NCBI GenBank assembly: GCA_963556495.2
Contig: OY747722.1
Location: 21,774,501 to 21,838,500, forward strand
DNA length: 64,000 nt
Source: Valencia hispanica
Lineage: Eukaryota > Chordata > Actinopteri > Cyprinodontiformes > Valenciidae
Direction: 5' to 3'
Shown here: piece by piece, positions 57,946 to 64,000 of the stretch
How positions within the stretch are numbered: the stretch's first letter is position 1
How the letters are laid out: each line of letters starts with the position of its first letter
Notes under the pieces: generated by a model
What the model saw: the letters and a program-made list of their open reading frames with translations, nothing else
What the model was told of the DNA's origin: nothing
Databases searched by the model: none
Made by a program: the position numbers and the translations under genes

Positions 57946-60106
57946 TTTTTTACGTGTCCTGTTTGGCAGTGTGGAGCTCAGAATTGGTGTCTGAGTACCA
58001 AGTAGAAGCCCAACAGATTTACTTTCATAAGCGGAGTAGTACAGCTTTTGCTATAGTACTCCACTTGATATATGTGTGAAAAATCTTTATTATGAATTGT
58101 TGGGGTTTTAATTTCCTGACGTTATGGACACGGAGACGGAAAATTAGGGAGAAGAAAGAAGGAAGATGAAGAAGAGAGGTAGGAAACAAAAAGTCAAGAG
58201 AGAGGGTGAGTTGAAAATACAAGAGAGGAAGGGGAACAAAGAAAACACAGGAAGACATTGAAGTCTGCCTCCATACCCACAGGACGGCAGAGAGAGGGGG
58301 AAAAACAAAACAAAACAAGAAAAAGGAACATCGACAAAACCAACCAAACATTGTGAACTAAGAATTACAAAACCACATCACACAAAAATAGATATAAAAA
58401 TACAACAACAATGTCACAGAAAAACTCATGGTACCGATTAATCAAGCTCTAGTAACGATAACCTCAGCCCAAGAATATTTCCTTAAACACCAGAGACCCC
58501 ACATCTATGTGTGTGTGTTAGCATGCTGGTGCATATAAGGTTTCTCCATAAGAGTGTTTGATAGTTGGTGTGAGCAGACATCAATCCGTCTCCCAGGAAT
58601 CGATGCTGACATGAAGGAGATCGGAGCAAAGACGTCCAAAGGACCGCCATAGCCCCAGGCGGACCCGGGCGGGGCCGACCGCATCCCCCAAGAGAGGAGC
58701 AAAGGAGAACCCCAGGGGAATATCCAGCGGCCACTATGCAGGGGCCCGAGGGACGAGGGGCCCCCGGCACTGCAGGGGCCGCGGCCGGCCGCCACGCGCC
58801 GCCTCCACCCTAGGCCAATCCCCACCAACAACATCCCAGCGCCCCACCGATAGCCGCAGGGGACGGACAGCATCCCCAGGCCGGGCTCAGCCACCATCTG
58901 GATGCCAAGTTGTACCAGCTCCCGGGTCCTGATCCCGCGGAACGCAGGGCGCCGAGACCAGGCATCCAACGAGGGCCAGGGCCGGTCCAACCCGCCAATG
59001 AACCGGCCACGCACGGTGCGCACAGAACAGGTGATCAAACGAGCAGAGACGCCGGATCCGCATCCCGCCGAGCCACCGAGCAGGCACCACCCAACAATCC
59101 CAAACCTGGCACCTCTAAAAGAGGTGCCCCAACCAACCAAAGGAAGATATCGGCCCAGCGCATCGGCCGACCGACACACCGGCCCCCCCAGGCCCGGCCA
59201 GCTCAGGTCCAAACCGGATTGACCACCGATGCACCGGCAGGCAGGGGCCCCCGTCACCGGCGGGGGGTGACGGAGGGGAAATAGGCCCCCCATTAAGTGT
59301 AAGGCCTGAGGTGCGCCAGGCGAGGGGGCAGACCAAGATCCAACCTGACAGGTAGACAAAGACATACAGACACAGTCATACGTTCCCTCCCTCTTAAACC
59401 CATACATTCTCACTGACTCACCAAGACACCCAAAAAAATGACGCTGTACCCTCACTCACACACCCCATGCACACTTTATGCTCCCAGGTCCAGGTACCGA
59501 TGCCCCAGTAGAGCCACCAGCCCCCGGACCCGGGAGGTGGACCCCCTACCTTCTAGGACGGAGACAAGCAGACCGCCAAGGGCCCCACAGTGGCAAAGCA
59601 GCCCGACAGCCCAGGACCCCAACCAGACCGCCTGTCCTCCTCCGGACCCCAACCCCTGATGGCCTGTAGCGAACAGGGGTGTGAAAAGACCCCTAGCCTC
59701 CATCCTCCCGCTTGAGTATGGTGTTGATGCGTGTTGTTATAATGTGCATTTAAAACAGAGGGGTGGGATGTGGGGAAGGCAGCCACACATCCCCCAACCC
59801 CCACCCCGAGCCCTCATCGTCTATATGTGGTTTACCAGTGGGCACCGGCACCAGAGGTGAAGCTGATTGTACCGCTCCCCCTCTGGATGCCGAAAAGTGT
59901 GCCCACCCCAAAGTCCCTACATATGTGTCGTGTGAGAATGTTATAAGTGGGAATGTCTAAGTTGTATATTAAAATTGGGACCCAGGACACCACGGGATAG
60001 CGAGGAGGGAAGCCCCTCCTCGCACCCCAATGATGTGCCCATGCCCCAAGACCCTATATGAGTGGTAAAGTGATGGAGCGGGTGGACAGAGGTGTTCGGG
60101 GATCGA
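57946..60106 (-). mobile_element. GC-rich poly(A)-tailed retro-insertion of unknown family, 2.16 kb
   Basis: Inserted into the L2 LINE linker with a perfect 16-bp duplication. On the minus strand it begins TCGATCCCCGAACACC and ends caggacacgt plus poly(A) merging with the duplication. The plus-strand junction is CTTTT followed by T's, and the target reads TTTT/AA, the preferred nick of L1-type endonuclease. About 58600-59700 is strongly GC-rich. I recognise no reverse transcriptase, transposase or host gene. In the sense strand a 316-codon frame (59455-58505) is open, rich in Gly, Arg, Leu, Ser and Trp, but frames on the other strand are also open, as GC-rich DNA allows. A hairpin lies near the 3' end. 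It may be a non-autonomous element or a processed non-coding RNA copied by L1-type machinery. Confidence 0.88.
58033..58062 (-). other. 3' stem-loop of the retro-insertion
   Basis: On the minus strand GGAGTACTATAGC, loop AAAA, GCTGTACTACTCC: a 13-position stem with one mismatch and one G-T pair, about 80 bases upstream of the poly(A). Position and shape recall 3' hairpins that some LINE reverse transcriptases recognise; that role is inference. Confidence 0.6.
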
Positions 60107-60122
60107 TAGATTTTAAACTTTT
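60107..60122. repeat. Target duplication, right copy
   Basis: tagattttaaactttt, identical to 57930-57945; followed by aacttgtagtgg of the host LINE. Confidence 0.9.
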
Positions 60123-60340
60123 AACTTGTAGTGGAGCAAGCCGGTCAAGAGTGTACTGAAGCCTTCTGTTAAAATCATTGACAATAAAATCACAGTGGGC
60201 AGGTAAAACAATAGGAGGATTCTTTTTAAAAATTTCCAGAAAACCTGTGTTGTAGGTGTCTACACTGGAATCATGTGGGTGTGTGTGAACAGGTATTTTT
60301 CATCTATATGCTCAGGGCTATAGAGTGGAATGAATGACAG

Positions 60341-60865
60341 TTGTTCTCACTTACTGGTGTTACTAAGGTAAATTCTCCAAGACTGACCCTGGGCTGCAGA
60401 AGAGGCACAATTACAGAGAAGGGTTCAGAAAATACAGGAATGCTTGTAGCGGAGCTACATAATGTTGCTATAGTGACACAGAGTTGAGGGCAAAATATAA
60501 TGTATGTTTTGTATTCACATTAAATGAACTGTGTAAAAGTTCATTTCGCAGCTACTACACTCTGATTCACATATTTGTCAAACAAATGCATTCAACTCCT
60601 TTACATAAGCCTGTAGTTATCATGTAAAACTGCCCCTCTGAAGTTCGAAAGTCTTTGCTCCTGTGAAGTAATGTGTATCTCGTTGTTTAGGTACTTTAAT
60701 GCATTTTTATTGCTGCTGCAAGTGTCAATGCAAGGTGAAGGACTCTCAGTAGGACCTCCGAATACACTATCCATACCTTTCACCCCCTGAGATGAAAGGA
60801 TACTTGTTGTGCTTAAGTACCCATGTTGGATGCCATCAACGACAGTGCCCTGCTAAAATATTTAT
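60341..60865. other. No gene recognised
   Basis: May include a little more of the LINE linker at its left side; otherwise nothing is supported. Confidence 0.35.
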
Positions 60866-60975
60866 ACTAATTTAACTTTTCCATAATTTCTTTCACATTA
60901 CAACCACCGATTTTAATATATTTTATAGTTTTAAGTAGTGAACTAACACAAAGTAAAAAAAGTCCATTTTTATTC
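60866..60975. repeat. Tc1 terminal-repeat remnant
   Basis: A cacattacaaccacc block followed by gtgaactaacacaaagt resembles the inner part of a Tc1 inverted repeat like that at 54518. No transposase is attached. Confidence 0.45.
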
Positions 60976-61830
60976 AGCCACCTTAGCTTGTGACTTGTCT
61001 TCACTGAGCTATGAAACACCATGGTGTTGTGGCAGAGAAGCAGAACGAACAAACTGATTTTAAAAAAAGAAACTTGCCAAAACAGCCTGAGGGGAATGGT
61101 GGGCCAGAGGGCTCTAACCAACAGGAAATCTGTCCAAAGGAAAACCATCCACCCCCTTCTGGTGAGCTGATGTTGACTGCGGTTCATCAGCCTCTGGCTC
61201 TTACCCCTGAGGTGCAACATGAAGCGCTCTGGGGACCTTGTCATCTTGTTCAGCAGAGGTCCTATTTAAAGGGTTAACAGTAGAAGCAGGGCATCTGGAT
61301 CTCTTTGTGCAAATTTAATCACCTTATGTTGAATTTTACCATGCTTGAGATTAAACACAGGACTTTCCCTGAAGAAGAATTTACATGTATAGAATTCATA
61401 TAATATGTACCAGTGCTTCCGTAATTGACTTGATATGGTTTTGGTTTATTAATGTGGTATCTTGTTAGTTGATAAATGGATTTTCTTAAAATTTTTTTGA
61501 ATGATTACAACTTTTTTCTAGCTAGTAAAGATGATAAAAACAGTCTCTTGGTGGTCCCATATAAATGCACACGGACCTTCCAACTTACCTATAACCTTTG
61601 GCGTTTTTGTTGTTGTTTTGACTGCTTTATACAGTACATGTTGCATTGGACGGATGTTTTTTTTTTTTCTGGACAATGAATCCACTTTAGTTTACTTTTT
61701 CCACTGCTATATAATATACTTGAAGATCAGGCAAGATCACCACTTATCCTTAAGGTAAGCGCAGTGACCTGTGCACCATTAACAGGGTCAGTAGACGGTC
61801 CCAAAATTAGAGCAGGGAACTGTAAGCAAT
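60976..61830. other. No gene recognised
   Basis: An 88-codon frame (61011-61277, plus) overlaps a 125-codon frame on the other strand; neither resembles a family. The region may be old Tc1 interior. Confidence 0.35.
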
Positions 61831-61835
61831 GGAAA

Positions 61836-62150
61836 TATCCATCCATCCATCCATCCATCCATTATCTATATCTATATCCTCTGCGGGGGCTGGTGCCTAT
61901 CTCCAGCAATCATCGGGCAAGAGGCGGGGTACACCCTGGACAGGTCGCCAGTCCATCGCAGGGCAACACAGAGACGCACAGGACAAACAACCATGCAAGC
62001 ACACACTCATACCTAAGGGCAATTCAGAGTGACCAATTAACCTAACAGTCATGTTTTTTGATTGTGGGAGGAAGCCAGAGTACCCAGTGGAAACCCATGC
62101 ATGCACAGGGAGAACATGCAAACTTCATGCAGAAAGACCTTGAATTTCCC
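61836..62150 (-). repeat. RTE-type LINE 3' end with (GATG)n tail
   Basis: The plus strand reads atccatccatcc (61836-61862), then gcgggggctggtgcctatct, a gaggcggggtacaccctgga block, ggtcgccagtccatcgcagg, gagtgaccaattaacctaac and gggagaacatgcaaact. This is a very common fish repeat, the 3' part of an RTE-type LINE; on the minus strand it ends in GATG units, as described for Rex3-like elements. 5'-truncated, no reverse transcriptase. Open frames across it are not genes. Confidence 0.85.
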
Positions 62151-62152
62151 TG

Positions 62153-62203
62153 TTGTTGAAAGTGTGCTATACAAATAAAATTGCCTTGCTTTGCCTTATT
62201 GCT
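62153..62203 (+). repeat. SINE/LINE tail fragment
   Basis: gtgctatacaaataaaattg followed by ccttgctttgcctt, a tail type common to fish L2-mobilised SINEs. Only the tail is present, abutting the RTE fragment. Confidence 0.55.
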
Positions 62204-62995
62204 GCAACAGTGCCGCCAACTGTGCCACTGTGCACTGTGGAAACTTTCACAAATCAAACCAATCAGATACTTCATCTTGCAAAATTTAGTGAAAGAAACA
62301 GTCACACAGCATTACACATCCTCTACCTTGCTTAAGAGTGGGAATTGTATACTTTTACAGATATTCATCCTTTGTTTCAGGTCAGATCCACCTGATTTGT
62401 TTGTTGCTGAAAAGCACAGTTCTCATCTGACCAACGTTTCAGTTAAAGTCTCAGTAGCGTACGTGTGATGGCAGGACAGGAAAGGCTTTTTCTTGGAATG
62501 CCTTCTAGTTCGAATATTAGATGGTATCAAATAATTGTTATAGAGACTTGTAGACCTTTATTACCATCATCCTTAATGTGCATAATGGTAAGCTAAACGT
62601 GGGTCTTGCTTAATTATAATATATTTGACTCCAGATATGGGCAAGCTAAGGTGAGAAGGTATTGTCTTCTATTTCTTAACTTATAAAGGTCAACATGCAT
62701 CTGACTTTATTAAATTAGATGTTGTCTTTCCCATTTTGAAGAGTTCCATAGTTGTACCTCAGGAAAACAGGTCATCATAGCACATAGTTGGGCTTTGCTA
62801 TTACTAAACAGCTTTTTCTGTTATTGTTTTGGGCGATTCAAATTTGAAGAAGCACAACTTACTAACAATTTATTCATTCAACAAAAAGGTGTCTCAGTAG
62901 TGTTTGGGAGAATCATAGGCATCCACAGATTCTTGGGAGCTTCTACTCATGATGATCCCCAGTTTGGTCAATCACTGCTGTAGGGTTGCATCTTT
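62204..62995. other. No gene recognised
   Basis: No supported feature. Confidence 0.4.
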
Positions 62996-62999
62996 TTCT

Positions 63000-63480
63000 A
63001 AAAACATTGTCACAGGTCAGTCTTTATGGACATTTTGATCACTCTGATACAAACAGTTCTCTTGAGCTCATCCCATAAGTGTTATATTGGGGTCCTCAAT
63101 AGGGTCAGATTAACCCCACTCTGTAGTGTCGAGTGTTGTCTTGGAGAACACCCTTTCATCCCAAAGAGTGGAGACATTTAGGGGATTGCCACTGCCTGCA
63201 AAATATTATCTCAATACCTGTTTACACTCAGACTGCTTCCAATAACAAGCCTATTCTTTTTTCTAGTGAGGGAAATGCCAACCCACATCATCACACTCTC
63301 TCCACCAAAAGTTGTTTGACATTGCCAGAGAGGATTTGGCAAGTTTTTCATCAGTGTATCCCACATAATCGACTCTGCTGCTCAAACCAAAAATGCCCAA
63401 ACAAAATGTTTTTTCATTTGGTAGGCTACTGGGGGTAATGCCAGAAACATTGGTACAACAAGCAAAGAAATGACACAAAC
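63000..63480 (-). pseudogene. Tc1-family transposase, decayed catalytic part
   Basis: On the minus strand: FGGESVMMWVGISLT (glycine box, about 63305-63265), NRLVIGSSLSVNRY, then a decayed region where the second Asp should be, and PI-stop-HLWDELKRT (about 63085-63060), where the catalytic Glu codon of the NPIEHLW motif has become TAA. Several indels. Closer in style to the transposase at 14345 than to the 34.3-kb family. Old and inactive. Confidence 0.75.
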
Positions 63481-64000
63481 CCTAATCCCCTTATTCTTTA
63501 TTATCCTGTATTAAGTATTTACCATTCCTTGTCCCTGTTTTTATTGCTTTAAACATTTTGCACCTTACAAAATGTATACCCAAAACTTATTACAACTTGG
63601 TGTTCTGAATAAAGCAGCTCAATGAGGTTGGCTTAACCTCTAGGTAGATTCTCTGCTGGCACTTTATGAAAATTTGTTATCACTAAGGATCAGCACACTG
63701 TCAGTCATGGTATGTTTTATTCAGGCATCTGGGCGAACTTACGTGCCTCTTTCAAACTCCATGCACATGTTGTACTTGTTTGTTCGATCTATCTGTTACT
63801 GAGTTGCATTCTGAATGTTCACTTTAAAATGTAGTGTTGACTAAAGAGATCATTACTTTAAAAAGACCTAGTACCTGCCTTTAGGGTGTTCTGTTAGCTT
63901 AGTGAATGTCACCCGTTAAAATGAAAAAAATGTATGCACACACACACAGAGGCGATGCTGAAAAGACAATCTGGCCTTTTAATGTAGACATTCATGGCAC
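63481..64000. other. No gene recognised
   Basis: AT-rich; a short CA run at about 63936-63948. Nothing else is supported. Confidence 0.4.

Larger units (their letters stand above)
55438..60340 (-). mobile_element. L2-type LINE, split by a GC-rich retro-insertion
   Basis: On the minus strand, from 60340 down: endonuclease-to-reverse-transcriptase linker (60340-60107), interruption (57946-60106), linker resumed (57945 on: SKSATPWKNENLRKMKRN), reverse transcriptase and C-terminal domain (57570-55986), and a 3' UTR with a C-rich block ending in ttatttataaagcgcttttc (plus-strand reading, 55450-55469). The endonuclease is missing, so the copy is 5'-truncated; the exact 5' limit is uncertain. Joining the two linker parts across one copy of the 16-bp duplication gives a continuous frame PLQVKSLKSKSATPWK, proof that the LINE was whole here before the insertion. 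Confidence 0.93.

Noticed and set aside
58810..59804. Several open frames on the plus strand of the GC-rich insertion
   Set aside because: Stop-poor because of GC content, antisense to the element, Pro/Arg-rich, no family resemblance.

Overview
This is vertebrate nuclear DNA, almost certainly from a ray-finned (teleost) fish. It is AT-rich and long introns or intergenic DNA dominate. No bacterial gene layout is present. The recognisable content is the typical fish repeat mix: several Tc1 transposons, pogo/Tigger-like, hAT and piggyBac DNA transposons, L2-clade and RTE-type LINEs, and a short interspersed tail ending in tttaccat. The species cannot be fixed from the sequence.

Layout. 1-9 kb: a 5' piece of an old Tc1 element (636-1235), then about 8 kb of AT-rich DNA without a recognised gene. 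9-19 kb: two copies of an unclassified 450-bp repeat (9555-10002; 13963-16001, split by a Tc1 element), a candidate host exon (11090-11341, minus), a degraded Tc1 (11461-13027), and a pogo/Tigger-like deletion derivative split by a 666-bp hAT element. 19-23 kb: a LINE RT fragment abutting a nearly full-length but broken L2-type LINE. 23-33 kb: mostly featureless, with a Tigger-like repeat, a LINE 3' tail, a 370-bp TATG/TA microsatellite and an ancient Tc1 split by a small palindromic element. 33.7-36.3 kb: an L2 LINE split by a Tc1 with intact ends. 38.6-39.6 kb: a piggyBac transposase remnant. 46.3-48.0 kb: a three-level nest (Tigger-like repeat, hAT, L2 3' UTR). 48.3-49.1 and 52.6-53.3 kb: two further non-autonomous DNA elements with target duplications. 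55.4-60.3 kb: an L2 LINE interrupted by a 2.16-kb GC-rich, poly(A)-tailed retro-insertion with a 16-bp target duplication. The last 4 kb hold RTE tail and Tc1 remnants.

No feature forms an operon or pathway. The relationships that matter are insertion orders, which can be read from target duplications and interrupted reading frames. Every transposase and reverse transcriptase seen is broken. The only candidate host coding sequence is the exon at 11.1-11.3 kb, with a much weaker possibility at 33.1 kb. The most unusual object is the GC-rich retro-insertion at 57946-60106: it carries the hallmarks of L1-type target-primed insertion, yet I recognise no gene or known family in it.
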